Positions 7,948-16,860 of a stretch of 64,000 bases of DNA are shown here, in pieces. Numbering within the stretch: position 1 is the first letter of the stretch; each line of letters opens with the position of its first letter. This stretch comes from Microvirga sp052114605. GTDB taxonomy: Bacteria; Pseudomonadota; Alphaproteobacteria; Rhizobiales; Beijerinckiaceae. The notes under the pieces were generated by a model that saw only the letters and a list, made by a program, of their open reading frames with translations, made no database searches and was not told the origin of the DNA. The stretch covers positions 422,856 through 486,855 of the forward strand of contig NZ_JBFRFB010000001.1 of assembly GCF_052114605.1 (NCBI RefSeq), in the 5' to 3' direction. Made by a program: the position numbers and the translations under genes.

Positions 7948-8370
7948 ATGCGCATACTTGTCGCTGGCATGGCTGCCGCCGCCACCCTGGCAATGGCAGT
8001 TCCTGCCGATGCAAACCCTCTGCAGAGCCGCCCGCTGCCCTCAGTGGAGCAAGCCTATCCCAATGAATCCTACGCTCAATATTATTATCGCCGCGGCTAT
8101 GGCCCGCGCCCCTATTACGGCCGCCGCGGCTATTACTACCGTGACAATGGCGGTGCCGCCGTGGCCGCCGGCGTTGCCGGCCTCGCCGCTGGAGCCCTGA
8201 TCGCCGGAGCCATCGCCAACCAGCCCCAGGCAGCCGCTGCCCCGCCGCCGCCCGGAACGGTCAGCCCCGAGGTCGCCGCCTATTGCGCCCGCAAGTACCG
8301 CTCCTACGATCCAAGGTCAGGTACCTTCCTTGCTAATAACGGTATGAGATACGTCTGCACCTATCCGTAA
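7948..8370 (+). CDS. BA14K-family exported protein
   Basis: 140 residues. A signal peptide (about 1-22, ADA/NP) is followed by a Tyr/Arg/Gly-rich stretch (YYYRRGYGPRPYYGRRGYYY, 46-65), a glycine-zipper hydrophobic segment (AAVAAGVAGLAAGALIAGAI, about 69-90) and the BA14K C-terminal motif AAYCARKYRSYDPRSGTFL. BA14K was named from a Brucella immunoreactive lectin-like protein; the family is widespread in Rhizobiales. The ATG is preceded by CAGGAG with good spacing. It is monocistronic, with a terminator directly after. Confidence 0.85.
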   Translation: MRILVAGMAAAATLAMAVPADANPLQSRPLPSVEQAYPNESYAQYYYRRGYGPRPYYGRRGYYYRDNGGAAVAAGVAGLAAGALIAGAIANQPQAAAAPPPPGTVSPEVAAYCARKYRSYDPRSGTFLANNGMRYVCTYP

Positions 8371-8392
8371 AAGATCCGGCCTGACAATTCTC

Positions 8393-8425
8393 AGCCCCGC
8401 CGTGCCACGTACGGCGGGGCTTTGC
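8393..8425 (+). terminator. Intrinsic terminator after the BA14K gene
   Basis: Arms AGCCCCGCCGT/ACGGCGGGGCT around a 7-base loop, followed by TTGCTTTT. Confidence 0.85.
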
Positions 8426-8523
8426 TTTTCGAAGCTGGAAGCAACCTTTACCTGCAGCGGAAGCGCCATAGAATTTCGAAAAGACGCGTTCCCCCTCGGA
8501 CATCGAATGGAGAGTACATCCCC

Positions 8524-8799
8524 ATGGCCCTTCCCCCGGACAGCACCGGCACCTTCATCCCCCCGAACGAAGCGGCCATCGTGACGGCAAGCAACATGAC
8601 CGAGCTGGAGCTCGTCATGCCGGATATGGGCGACGAAGACCTGCCTGAGATCGCCATCTTCCTGGTGGCCTGCGCCATGCGTTTTCACAGCGACCCCGGC
8701 TTCGTGCAGGAGCAACTGGAATGGCTCGTTCGGATGCACGACACGGAAGTGGACGAAGGCATGAAGCCGGACGAACTGAACTCGGCCAATGACGGCTGA
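8524..8799 (+). CDS. Small acidic hypothetical protein
   Basis: 91 residues starting MALPPDSTGTFIPPNEAA. I do not recognise a family. The chain is acidic, with a predicted helical middle (LPEIAIFLVACAMRF) and no signal peptide or membrane helix. The frame is open from 8422, but the ATG at 8524 is chosen because GGAGAG lies about ten bases upstream and the earlier part runs through the previous terminator region. It converges on the L,D-transpeptidase gene, leaving a 5-base gap. Confidence 0.6.
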   Translation: MALPPDSTGTFIPPNEAAIVTASNMTELELVMPDMGDEDLPEIAIFLVACAMRFHSDPGFVQEQLEWLVRMHDTEVDEGMKPDELNSANDG

Positions 8800-8804
8800 G
8801 CCGA

Positions 8805-9788
8805 CTAGTCCAGGAACTCGACTGGTGTCCCCTTCCTGACCATCTTCGCGAGCGCCTCGACATCCCAATTCGTCAGGCGCACGCAGCCGTTGGAATAGGC
8901 TTTGCCGACCTTCTCAGGCTCAGGCGTCCCGTGAATGCCGAAGCTCTCCACGGAAAGATCGATCCAGGTCGACCCCACCGGATTGTTCGGGCCTGGCTTG
9001 ATCACGAACTTCTCCTTCACCTTCACGCCCTTGAAAGCATAATCCGGATTGTAGGTATAAGTCGGATTCGGCGCGATGGCGCGCACCTCATGCGTGCCCG
9101 AAGGAGCCGGCTTCTCTTCACTGCCGATGGAGGCCGGATAGACGGCGATGATGGAGCCGTCCTTGGCGAGCGCCCGCAGCACCTTCTCGCTCTTGACCAC
9201 TTCGATTTTCGCCAGCTTCTCCTTGTCCTTCTCATCGTCCTTCGGGCCATGGGCCACATTGGCGACGACGATGGATGTGCCGGCGGCATCGAAGCGCTTG
9301 CCGGGGTTCAGCTCCTTGAGCAAGTCGATATCCATGTGGAATTTCTCGGCGAGCAATTCCTGCGGACTGGAATAGGACAGGCGATCGAGCTTCGCCTGGT
9401 CTTCCATCTTGTCGGGAATGAACGTGAATGGTCCTCTCACGTCGTCTTCGGAAATCGCATATTCGACCAAGGCGGGGTCGGATGAGCCTTCGCTAAGCTT
9501 CGTCCAAACCTCGTCGTCGAGTTCGTCATCGACCTTGAGGCCCTTCACTTTCTCGAAAGCCTTGATCGCATTCTGCAGGTTCTCGCCGTTGAGCCCGTCG
9601 ATCACGCCCGGTGAAAACCGCGCCCGGTCAAGCAGAACCTGCGCCTTGATTAAAACCGGAGATACACCTTTCTCGACCCTCTCCGATGGACCGGCAGAGT
9701 TTACGGCGTCGAGCGTCAACGTCTCGGAAGCAGCAGCAACGCTCGTCAGCCCCACCACACTCAAAACAACACAACCGAACAGCTTCAT
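8805..9788 (-). CDS. L,D-transpeptidase (YkuD domain) with peptidoglycan-binding domain
   Basis: 327 residues. The signal peptide MKLFGCVVLSVVGLTSVAAA is followed by a PG_binding_1-like region (about 45-90: LDRARFSPGVIDGLNGENLQ) and a LysM-like stretch (about 145-180: QELLAEKFHMDIDLLKELNP). The C-terminal YkuD domain has HGTPEPEKVG and SNGCVRLTNWD, with catalytic cysteine C302. These periplasmic enzymes form 3-3 cross-links in peptidoglycan or attach outer-membrane proteins to it, using a diaminopimelate stem peptide. The ATG at 9788 is preferred over an upstream in-frame start at 9827, because GGAG lies just before it and the signal peptide then begins at residue 1. Confidence 0.9.
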   Translation of the reverse strand: MKLFGCVVLSVVGLTSVAAASETLTLDAVNSAGPSERVEKGVSPVLIKAQVLLDRARFSPGVIDGLNGENLQNAIKAFEKVKGLKVDDELDDEVWTKLSEGSSDPALVEYAISEDDVRGPFTFIPDKMEDQAKLDRLSYSSPQELLAEKFHMDIDLLKELNPGKRFDAAGTSIVVANVAHGPKDDEKDKEKLAKIEVVKSEKVLRALAKDGSIIAVYPASIGSEEKPAPSGTHEVRAIAPNPTYTYNPDYAFKGVKVKEKFVIKPGPNNPVGSTWIDLSVESFGIHGTPEPEKVGKAYSNGCVRLTNWDVEALAKMVRKGTPVEFLD

Positions 9789-9861
9789 CAAATACTCCAG
9801 CACTCTCGTCCCGCACGCGGGGTGCATGACAAAGTGCGAACGGCCTTCGTGTTCCCTGCTT

Positions 9862-10596
9862 TTATTGGCAAATGCGATAGCCGCCCTTGCGCCCTCTCAT
9901 ATCCAGGTGGAGATGATCGCTGTGGTCGGCATCCGCGCCGGGGCCGAGCACCGTCGTGAAGATGGGACAGGCCTCTTTCCGGATCGCGGATTGAAACGCA
10001 GCTTCCGGCGACTCCTCGTCGTGGGCTTTGATCGTCAGCGGTGCGCGCTTGTTGAACCCGATTCCCATCACATCGACTGCGTTGCCGAAGGCATGTTCGC
10101 TGAGCTTGGTGCCGGAGCGCTGGTCGCGGCATTGATATGACGTACCAATCGCGATTTTCTTCGGCTCATCCTGAAGGTGCTCCTTCGCTTTCGGCAGCAC
10201 CACGCCGTTGGACCACTGCGTCAGCGCCTCCGCGAGCGAGCATTCCATCAGTGACCCGGTTGACAATTGCACATTACTCGGCAAGGCGGAGACAAGCACA
10301 GGGTTGTCGATCTTGCACTCGTCGTCCCGCATGGGCGGATGCTTCTCGAAACGAAGGCCCAGGGTCTTGAGGCGTTCGATGCAGGCGGCCGCCTCGGGAT
10401 CGGCCTCCAATGCCTTTTCATCCTGCTTCGGCTCGGACAGCTTGTCTGCGGGCGCTTCGGTTGGCGCCGGCCTGTCCGGACGCGGCGGCGGCAGTGGCGG
10501 TGAACCGGGTTGCGCCACAACCGATGAGGCTGAGGCGAGCATGGCGACGAGAGCCACTGCTCCTGCCCATTTCGCCCCATAAACACACCTTCGCAT
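9862..10596 (-). CDS. Extensin-like C-terminal domain protein
   Basis: 244 residues from MRRCVYGAKW. An N-terminal membrane or signal segment (about 8-28) is followed by a proline-rich linker (PGSPPLPPPRPDRPAPTEAP). The conserved extensin-like domain has CIERLKTLGLRF, LMECSLAEALTQW, SEHAFGNAVDVMGIGF and DHSDHLHLDM. The SxHxxGxAxD and HxDHLHxD motifs resemble zinc-dependent D-Ala-D-Ala metallopeptidases (peptidase M15-like), so a cell-wall role is likely, next to the L,D-transpeptidase. The start at 10596 is chosen for GGAGGT four bases upstream; a longer frame to 10698 lacks such support. Confidence 0.82.
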   Translation of the reverse strand: MRRCVYGAKWAGAVALVAMLASASSVVAQPGSPPLPPPRPDRPAPTEAPADKLSEPKQDEKALEADPEAAACIERLKTLGLRFEKHPPMRDDECKIDNPVLVSALPSNVQLSTGSLMECSLAEALTQWSNGVVLPKAKEHLQDEPKKIAIGTSYQCRDQRSGTKLSEHAFGNAVDVMGIGFNKRAPLTIKAHDEESPEAAFQSAIRKEACPIFTTVLGPGADADHSDHLHLDMRGRKGGYRICQ

Positions 10597-10779
10597 GCAA
10601 CCTCCGATGAATGCACTCAAGCTTTGCTTCCTGCAGACAACCGAAGCGTGCGAGCCCGCGTTCCATTTCTCCTTCAGGGTATCTTGTTGAACTCTCATCC
10701 CTGCTCCACGTTTTTAAAAAACCTCTGCCCGTTTGCGCAATTCGAGCCCATCGGCATGGCACGGGTGAAAGGATCTTGA

Positions 10780-11157
10780 ATGAGCGCGATTCCGCTTTCG
10801 ATGATCGGCCTGAGCGAAGCTTCGACACAAATTCCGAAGTTGCTGGAACCGGCGGGTCATTCCTGCACCAAGCGGGCCGAGGATTTGAAAGCCCGGATCG
10901 ATGATCTCCGCGTGCAACTTCGCGAAGCGGAAGAAGAGCTGGAGCGTGAAGAAAGTCGAATCCCGGCGATCGGCGATTTCGTGCGCTGCCCCCTCACCGG
11001 CTTTTTCGGCCAGGTGACGAAAGTCACGCCTCGCCCTCACAGCCGCCCCTGGGTGGAAATTCTTCTCTATCTTGGAGAGGATCTTCCAGGCCATGCGCAG
11101 ATCGATCTGTTTGGAAACTGGGAACTCATCGACCGTCCGGGACAGGCTGCACTCTAG
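10780..11157 (+). CDS. Hypothetical protein with a coiled coil
   Basis: 125 residues. Residues 30-62 (RAEDLKARIDDLRVQLREAE and onward) form a clear heptad-repeat helix. The second half has RCPLTGFFGQVTKVTPR and WVEILLYLGEDL, short strands that could form a small beta domain (SH3-like in appearance, not a confident assignment). There is no signal peptide. The ATG is preceded by AAAGGA. I do not recognise the family. Confidence 0.6.
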   Translation: MSAIPLSMIGLSEASTQIPKLLEPAGHSCTKRAEDLKARIDDLRVQLREAEEELEREESRIPAIGDFVRCPLTGFFGQVTKVTPRPHSRPWVEILLYLGEDLPGHAQIDLFGNWELIDRPGQAAL

Positions 11158-11211
11158 GACGGGAAAATGAGAGGGCCGCGCCGGGCTTCTTGCTATCCGG
11201 TCGCGGCCCTT

Positions 11212-11418
11212 GGCCCGTATTGCCCCTACGGACACTCGCTGGCCCCTGAGGGCCTAATCTCGGAAGCGCTCTCCGCCACAACTCTTAGGGAGTACACCTT
11301 TTGAGTTGGTGTTAAAGACTCGGAAAACAGGAAGGAAGTCCTTAAGGTCGGGGCTCGGCCGTTAACCTTTGCCCCTATGGCCGCACCTTAAAGCGCCTCG
11401 TTCCCGAGGCGCTTTTTT
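11212..11418 (+). ncRNA. Candidate structured small RNA
   Basis: Upstream of a strong intrinsic terminator, about 200 nt fold into successive hairpins (11241-11254, 11342-11391, 11390-11415) and no protein frame is present. The terminator T-run is only on the plus strand, so the transcript reads rightward. I could not match it to 6S RNA, tmRNA, SRP RNA or RNase P RNA. The 5' end is a guess. Confidence 0.35.
11390..11418 (+). terminator. Strong intrinsic terminator
   Basis: AAAGCGCCTCG/CGAGGCGCTTT with a TTCC loop and six T residues on the plus strand. It separates the upstream transcription unit from the convergent rhaK. Confidence 0.88.
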
Positions 11419-11523
11419 CTTTCGAATCGAGCTACCTCTTAGGAAGTAAGCTAAGCAAAAAAGCGGCGGCGTCTATTAGGCTGGACGGCCTAGAACCAAG
11501 AAATCATCCGTCTCGGCCATTTT

Positions 11524-12906
11524 TCAGAGAGCCGACATATCCGGCAGGCTTCGCGCGAGGCGGCCCCATTCGGTGCAGTAGCGCTGAAACTCATCGGGCA
11601 GCGTCGAGGTCGTGAATGCATCAGCCTGTGCCACCTGAGACGCGGAGAGATTTGAGGCAAGTAGCGCCGCACCGACACTCGTTCCTGTCGAACCTGTCGC
11701 TGCAATCACCGGGCGCCCGGTCGCACGCTCCAGCGCTTCTATGTAAAGCGTGTTCCGTGTGAACGGCCCTTCGACGACGACAGGACCCGAAGCGCCGGTA
11801 AGGTCGAGGCAGGTCTTCGTCATGAAGGCGCAATAGAGAGAAGCCGCCACATAGGTCTCATCCGCATTAAGACTACCCTGAGCATTCATGATGCGATGCT
11901 CCGCATGAGGATAGGGTCCGCATCCCGGCATCGCGCTCGGCGTGAGATGAATGCCCTCGCCCACGACACGTTCAATGGCTTCCGCTGTCGCCTTCCCCTG
12001 CCCGCCCGTCAGCATCTCGAACTCACGTCCACCCATGAATCGGGCCGAGGGCACGGCCCGCCCGAGCGCATCCACATTCGCCAGCGTATCGCGCGCCGGG
12101 TCAAGATGATCGAGATCGCCGCCGACTGCGAAGAGCACGACCCAGGTGCCGGTCGAGACCACCGCGAAAGGCGCCTCACGCTGAAGAAGATGCGGCAGGA
12201 GAGACGCGTTGGAATCGTGAATGCCGCAATACACGGGAACAGGCTTGTTCAGCCCGAGAGCCCTTGCGATCTCGCCGGTAACATGGCCCAGCAAGTCAGC
12301 AGGCTTCTTCACCTGCGCCAGCTTACCGGCGATGCCAAGGCGCTCGACAAGGCTCGAGAACATGCCCACACGCGGCAGCCACAGATCCGTATGGCACCCG
12401 AGCGAGGTGACATCGGTCGCGGCAACGCCCGTCAGCCGCCAGCCCCAATATTGCGGATAGGTGACGATGGTCCGCACCTGCCTGAAGGCTTCCGGGAAGG
12501 CTCTCCTCTGATAGTGAAACTGCGCACCGAGATTGAGCCCGCCGGGCAATCGGGGCGAAAATGTTTCCGAAAAGGGAGGCCGCATCGCATCGTAGGCTTC
12601 TTCGATCTCGGCTGGGTAGCGGAACTCGTAATCCAGAACCGGCAGGGCAAGATCATCCTCACCGAGCAGCGCCCCGCTCGCGCCGTGCGCCGTGATCGAG
12701 ATGGCCTCGAAGCCATGCTCGGCGTGAAGCTCCCTCAGAGATTCGATGAAGAACCCGAAGATGCCGTCCACATCGAAATGCGGATAGGGGCCATCGGTGA
12801 GCACCTTGTTCGGCTTGGTGCGTGCGGCAAGCTCTCGGCCTGCCGCTACATCGACGATCACGGCCTTGACGTTGGTCTTGCCGACATCGAGCACTGCAAC
12901 TTTCAT
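11524..12906 (-). CDS. rhaK: Rhamnose-locus FGGY-family carbohydrate kinase (rhamnulokinase)
   Basis: 460 residues. The N-terminal phosphate loop VLDVGKTNVKAVIVD is as in FGGY kinases, with ISITAHGASGALLG and, in the second half, VYCGIHDSNASLLPHL and AATGSTGTSVGAAL, the adenosine-contacting region. It should phosphorylate L-rhamnulose at O1 with ATP. In Rhizobium leguminosarum the kinase of the rhaRSTPQUK operon is also needed for transport, so a double role is possible. It is the last gene of the minus-strand operon, four bases after rhaM. The ATG start is unambiguous. Confidence 0.9.
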   Translation of the reverse strand: MKVAVLDVGKTNVKAVIVDVAAGRELAARTKPNKVLTDGPYPHFDVDGIFGFFIESLRELHAEHGFEAISITAHGASGALLGEDDLALPVLDYEFRYPAEIEEAYDAMRPPFSETFSPRLPGGLNLGAQFHYQRRAFPEAFRQVRTIVTYPQYWGWRLTGVAATDVTSLGCHTDLWLPRVGMFSSLVERLGIAGKLAQVKKPADLLGHVTGEIARALGLNKPVPVYCGIHDSNASLLPHLLQREAPFAVVSTGTWVVLFAVGGDLDHLDPARDTLANVDALGRAVPSARFMGGREFEMLTGGQGKATAEAIERVVGEGIHLTPSAMPGCGPYPHAEHRIMNAQGSLNADETYVAASLYCAFMTKTCLDLTGASGPVVVEGPFTRNTLYIEALERATGRPVIAATGSTGTSVGAALLASNLSASQVAQADAFTTSTLPDEFQRYCTEWGRLARSLPDMSAL

Positions 12907-12910
12907 GCGG

Positions 12911-13234
12911 TCACGCCATATGGAAGACGGTGACGAGCGGCTTCTCGACCGGTGACTTGTCCGGGTTCGTCGCCATGATATCGGCCATGTGAGCCCACCA
13001 GCGTTTCATCACCGGATGGTTCGGAAGGTCCGCCATGTTGTGCGGTACCAGGCGCCAGAGCACGGCGAAAAGGATGTTCGTCTCAGGATCGAGATGGATC
13101 GAATAATCCTCGACGCCCGCATCCTTGAGCAGCATTTCCAACTCCGGCCAGATCTCGTCATGGCGGCGGCGGTATTCCGCCTCCATTCCGGGATTGAGCT
13201 GCATCTTGAAGGCATATTTCTCTCTGGTGCTCAT
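12911..13234 (-). CDS. rhaM: L-rhamnose mutarotase
   Basis: 107 residues, the usual length of the RhaM/RhaU family. It interconverts the alpha and beta anomers of L-rhamnopyranose in the cytoplasm so that the isomerase receives its preferred form. Family features are YAFKMQLNPGMEAEYRRRHD with the catalytic His (about residue 25), the Tyr/Trp-rich VLWRLVPHN and the conserved tail PVMKRWWAHMADIM. The start overlaps the stop of rhaQ by four bases, indicating translational coupling. In R. leguminosarum the gene is called rhaU. Confidence 0.93.
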   Translation of the reverse strand: MSTREKYAFKMQLNPGMEAEYRRRHDEIWPELEMLLKDAGVEDYSIHLDPETNILFAVLWRLVPHNMADLPNHPVMKRWWAHMADIMATNPDKSPVEKPLVTVFHMA

Positions 13235-14277
13235 GCGGCGCTCCTTGAGTGGATGCGGCGGACCAGGATCGGCAGCGCGATCACGAGGATCAGCAGCAGG
13301 CCGATGAAGATGGACATGACGATGCCGGGCACGTTGAGCAGGCCAAGACCGAATGTGACGAGCCCCATGACGATGGCCGCCAGCACGACACCGGGAATGG
13401 TGCCCGAGCCGCCGAGAATGCTCACGCCACCGAGCACTGCCATGGTGATGGCCTCAAGCTCCCAGCCGGCAGCGATGGTGTGACGGGTCGAGCCCAGCCG
13501 CGAGGTAAGGCACACGGCGGCGAACCCGCTCATCACGCCCGTCATGAGGAACAGGGCAAATTTCGTGCGGCGCACCGGGATGCCGGAGAATTGCGCGGCG
13601 AAGGCGTTGTTGCCGATGGCGTAGATCCAGCGCCCGAAGGTCGTCTTGTGCAGCAGGATGCCGAAGAGGATCGCGAAGACGACGAAGGCCACCATCTCGA
13701 AGGTCACGACCTCGAAGCCGGGCAGCGTCGGCCACCAGGAGAAATCCGACATGTATCCCTGCCCGAACCAGGCGAAGCTCGCCGGATAGCCGCCATAGGC
13801 CTGATCACCCAGAACGATCTGCGCGATGCCGCGAAAGAGGCTCATGGTACCGATGGTGACCACAATGGACGGCAGGCCAATGCGCGCCACGAGCAGGCCA
13901 TTGAACGCGCCGCAAAGCAGGCCGACGCCAAGGCCGATGCAGACGAGCGCGGGCGTCTGGAAGCCCATCTGAGCGGCTGCGCCCATGGCGGTCGAAGCCA
14001 ATGCGATGATGGCCGCCACGGACAGGTCGATCTCGCCCGAGATGATGAGCAGAGTCATCGCGAAGGCGATCATGGCTTTTTCGGTGAAGTTGTAGGTAGC
14101 GTCCGACAGGTTCCACGGATCGAGGAAGTGCGGCGAAGCGAACGAGTTGGCGATGAAGATCGAGATGGCCACCGCCACCAGCAGCGCCTCCCAGCTTCCC
14201 AACAGCCGCCCGATAGGCGTGGAAAGCTTGTCCGGGATATGGCGCACGGGCTGCTTCTCGGCTGCAAGCGTGGTCAT
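13231..14277 (-). CDS. rhaQ: Rhamnose ABC transporter permease 2
   Basis: 348 residues, a BPD_transp_2-type membrane subunit (RbsC/AraH family) with about 8-10 helices. A cytoplasmic N-terminus precedes the first helix (LLVAVAISIFIANSF). The motif GEIDLSVAAIIALASTAMGA and the loop SRLGSTRHTIAAGWELEAIT, followed by GGVSILGGSGTIPG, are the standard coupling region that touches the ATPase. It pairs with RhaP to form the channel for L-rhamnose. It overlaps both neighbours by four bases. Confidence 0.92.
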   Translation of the reverse strand: MTTLAAEKQPVRHIPDKLSTPIGRLLGSWEALLVAVAISIFIANSFASPHFLDPWNLSDATYNFTEKAMIAFAMTLLIISGEIDLSVAAIIALASTAMGAAAQMGFQTPALVCIGLGVGLLCGAFNGLLVARIGLPSIVVTIGTMSLFRGIAQIVLGDQAYGGYPASFAWFGQGYMSDFSWWPTLPGFEVVTFEMVAFVVFAILFGILLHKTTFGRWIYAIGNNAFAAQFSGIPVRRTKFALFLMTGVMSGFAAVCLTSRLGSTRHTIAAGWELEAITMAVLGGVSILGGSGTIPGVVLAAIVMGLVTFGLGLLNVPGIVMSIFIGLLLILVIALPILVRRIHSRSAA

Positions 14278-15317
14278 ACGGCGGCTCCTTCCACGGAGGG
14301 CTGAATGGGCACGGCGCGCGCCTTCGCAGCGTCGCGAAGGATCAGGTGGCCCTTGCGGCGCTCCTGGCGAGCGTTGAAGAGGACGGCGACGATGATGACG
14401 AAGCCGGAGATCGCCATCTGCCAGAAGGGCGAGATATTAATGACCGGAAGCGCGTTCTTGATCACCCCGAGGAACAGGGCGCCGAGCACCGCGCCACCCA
14501 CGGAGCCGATGCCGCCAAGCGTCGAGATGCCGCCGATGACACAGGCGGCGACCGTGTCGAGCTCGAAGCCCGCTGCGATGTCGACATAAGCCACCGCGTA
14601 GCGCGATACCCAGAGATAACCGCAGAGACCCGCGAGAGCACCGGAGAGCACGAAGGCGAAGAATTTCGTGCGGCCCACATCCACCCCCGCATAAAGCGCC
14701 GCGGTGGGATTGCCGCCTGCGGCATAGAGTGAGCGCCCGAAAACCGTGCGCGTGAACAGCAGGGCAACGATTGCGATCACGAGGATCGCCGTCCATCCGA
14801 GCAGGGGCAGACCCAACACCGGCAGGCGCGGCGTGTTGAGAAAGACCGGCGTCATCTGGGTCTGATTGACCCAGGCACCGCCCGAGAGCACGAAAGCCAT
14901 GCCGCGATAGATCGTGAGTGTGCCGAGCGTCGCCACGATGGCGGGAATGCCGATCTTCCACACCATGAAGCCGTTGATGGCGCCGAGCATCGCTCCGATA
15001 CCGAGCGCCGCCGCGATGAGCAGAGGCAGCGGAACGCTCGGGAACGCAGCGTTCAGCATCGCGACTGCCATGCCTGTGAAGGAAAGGTTGGCGGCCACCG
15101 AGAGATCGATGGATTTGGTGAGGATCAGCGCCATCTGGCCGAGCGCCAGAATGATGAGGATCGACGTGTCGTTGAAGATGTTCGCGAGGCTTTTGGGCGA
15201 GGCAAAGCCCGGCGCGCGCGAGGTGAAGGCCCCGATCAGAACGATGATGATCGCCACCAGCAGGAGTTCGCGGTATTTCAGGATACGGCTCATCGCGTCT
15301 TTCATCCCATCACTCAT
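14274..15317 (-). CDS. rhaP: Rhamnose ABC transporter permease 1
   Basis: 347 residues, the second RbsC-like permease of the operon. It has about ten helices, TKSIDLSVAANLSFTGMAVA after the third, and the EAA-like coupling region AAGFELDTVAACVIGG followed by STLGGIGSVGGAVLG. The first Met (15317) overlaps the end of rhaT by eight bases; a later Met (MKDAMSR) is possible. It forms a heterodimer with RhaQ in the inner membrane. Confidence 0.91.
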   Translation of the reverse strand: MSDGMKDAMSRILKYRELLLVAIIIVLIGAFTSRAPGFASPKSLANIFNDTSILIILALGQMALILTKSIDLSVAANLSFTGMAVAMLNAAFPSVPLPLLIAAALGIGAMLGAINGFMVWKIGIPAIVATLGTLTIYRGMAFVLSGGAWVNQTQMTPVFLNTPRLPVLGLPLLGWTAILVIAIVALLFTRTVFGRSLYAAGGNPTAALYAGVDVGRTKFFAFVLSGALAGLCGYLWVSRYAVAYVDIAAGFELDTVAACVIGGISTLGGIGSVGGAVLGALFLGVIKNALPVINISPFWQMAISGFVIIVAVLFNARQERRKGHLILRDAAKARAVPIQPSVEGAAV

Positions 15318-16827
15318 TGCCGGTGGCGGCGCGCACCAGGGTCTCGGCGTCGAGCCCGTCCCGCTCCCAGATGCCGGCCATGCGCCCTTCCCTCATCACG
15401 ATCACCCTGTCGGACATGCCAAGGATTTCAGGCAGCTCCGACGAGACCATGATCACGCTCAAGCCCTCGCTCGCGAGCTCGCTCATGAAGGCGTGAACAG
15501 CGGCCTTGGAGCCGATGTCGATGCCCTTCGTCGGCTCGTCGAGAATGATGACCTTCGGCTTGGTGGCGAGCCACTTGCCGATGACCACCTTCTGCTGGTT
15601 GCCGCCCGACAGCGTGCCGACCGGCACCGACAAGGCGGCAGCCCGCAGGTCCAGACGCTCCGCATAGCGGCGTGCGAGAGAGTATTCTTTGGCTTGGCGC
15701 AGGAAGCCCGCCCGCGTCGTCTTGCTCAACGTCGCCATAGAAAAATTCTGGAAGATCGGCATCTGGAGCACCGCGCCATGACGCCCGCGCTCCTCCGGCA
15801 CATAGACGATGCCGGCGGAAATCGCGTCGGAGGGCGAGCGGATCTCGATGGCCCGGCCTTCGAGTTCGACGCTGCCGGCGCTAGGTTGCGTGATGCCGAA
15901 CAGGGACTGGCAGAATTCCGACCGCCCTGCCCCGACGAGACCGTAGAGGCCGAGAATTTCGCTCCGGCGCAAAGCGAAGGAAATGTCGTTGAACTCGGTT
16001 GGGTGGGAATAGCCTGCCACCTTCAGAACCGTGTCGCCGATGGCCACTTCGATCTTGGGAAACACGTGATCGACCGAGCGGCCCACCATCATCTTCACGA
16101 TTTCGTCCTGGCCGGTCTGAGCGAGCGACCCGGAACCAATGGAGCGCCCGTCGCGGAAGACGACGAAGCGCTCGGCAATCTCATATACCTCTTCGAACTT
16201 GTGGCTGATGAACAGGATCGCCCTGCCCTGCTTTTTCAGCCGCTCGATGATACGGAAGAGGTCTTCCACTTCCTTGTAGGAGAGCGCCGCCGTGGGCTCG
16301 TCCATGATGACGACGCGAGCCTCGACCGACAAAGCGCGTGCAATAGCAACGAGATGGCGTTGCGCGATCGAGAGGTCTTTCAGGCGCGTATAGGGGCTGA
16401 TCGGCGCATCGATAGAGGTGAGCAGGGCCGCTGCCCGCGCATTCATGGCCTTCCAATTCACGAGGCCCAGTCGGTTGCGCGGGGCATGGCCGAGAAAGAT
16501 GTTCTCAGAGACGGAGAGTTCGTCGAACAGCACGGTTTCCTGGTGAATCGCCGTGATGCCGCTGCGGATGGCTGCCTCCGCATTGGCGAAATGCACGGGC
16601 GTCCCATCAACGACGATCTCGCCGCCATCCGGCTGGTAGATACCAGTCAGGATTTTGACGAGTGTGGATTTTCCCGCGCCGTTCTCGCCGATCAGCGCCG
16701 TCACGGTTCCCGGGTAGAGCGCGACATCGACGTTGTCGAGCGCCTTCACGCCGGGAAAGGACTTGGAAATGCCGCGCATTTCCAGGAGCGGCGCCGGATC
16801 GTGAGGAACGGCCTGTACGACAGACAT
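15310..16827 (-). CDS. rhaT: Rhamnose ABC transporter ATP-binding protein (two ABC domains)
   Basis: 505 residues, the RbsA/AraG type with two fused ATPase domains. Domain 1 (about 10-245) has Walker A GENGAGKSTLVK, a signature-like LSIAQRHLVAIARAL and Walker B RVVIMDEPTAAL. Domain 2 (about 255-500) has GLVGAGRSE in place of a full Walker A, signature LSGGNQQKVVIGKWL and Walker B VIILDEPTKGID. The degenerate second P-loop is usual in this family. It energises rhamnose import with RhaS, RhaP and RhaQ. Note that E. coli RhaT is an unrelated symporter; the rhizobial naming is used. Confidence 0.93.
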   Translation of the reverse strand: MSVVQAVPHDPAPLLEMRGISKSFPGVKALDNVDVALYPGTVTALIGENGAGKSTLVKILTGIYQPDGGEIVVDGTPVHFANAEAAIRSGITAIHQETVLFDELSVSENIFLGHAPRNRLGLVNWKAMNARAAALLTSIDAPISPYTRLKDLSIAQRHLVAIARALSVEARVVIMDEPTAALSYKEVEDLFRIIERLKKQGRAILFISHKFEEVYEIAERFVVFRDGRSIGSGSLAQTGQDEIVKMMVGRSVDHVFPKIEVAIGDTVLKVAGYSHPTEFNDISFALRRSEILGLYGLVGAGRSEFCQSLFGITQPSAGSVELEGRAIEIRSPSDAISAGIVYVPEERGRHGAVLQMPIFQNFSMATLSKTTRAGFLRQAKEYSLARRYAERLDLRAAALSVPVGTLSGGNQQKVVIGKWLATKPKVIILDEPTKGIDIGSKAAVHAFMSELASEGLSVIMVSSELPEILGMSDRVIVMREGRMAGIWERDGLDAETLVRAATGNE

Positions 16828-16860
16828 GGGAACTCCCGCCGTTATTCGGATATGAGCAAG

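Larger units (their letters stand above)
11158..11523 (+). other. 366-bp non-coding region with several hairpins
   Basis: No coding frame is convincing. It contains a hairpin AGGGCCGCG/CGCGGCCCT (11172-11210) without a T-run, a GGCCC-CTGA-GGGCC hairpin (11241-11254), a longer fold TTAAGGT/ACCTTAA (about 11342-11391) and a strong plus-strand terminator (11390-11418). This is either a long 3' untranslated region of the preceding gene or a separate small RNA. Confidence 0.55.

Noticed and set aside
11212..11418. Assignment of the structured stretch to 6S RNA, tmRNA, SRP RNA or RNase P RNA
   Set aside because: None of the conserved core sequences I know for these RNAs is present; it is left as an unassigned candidate.
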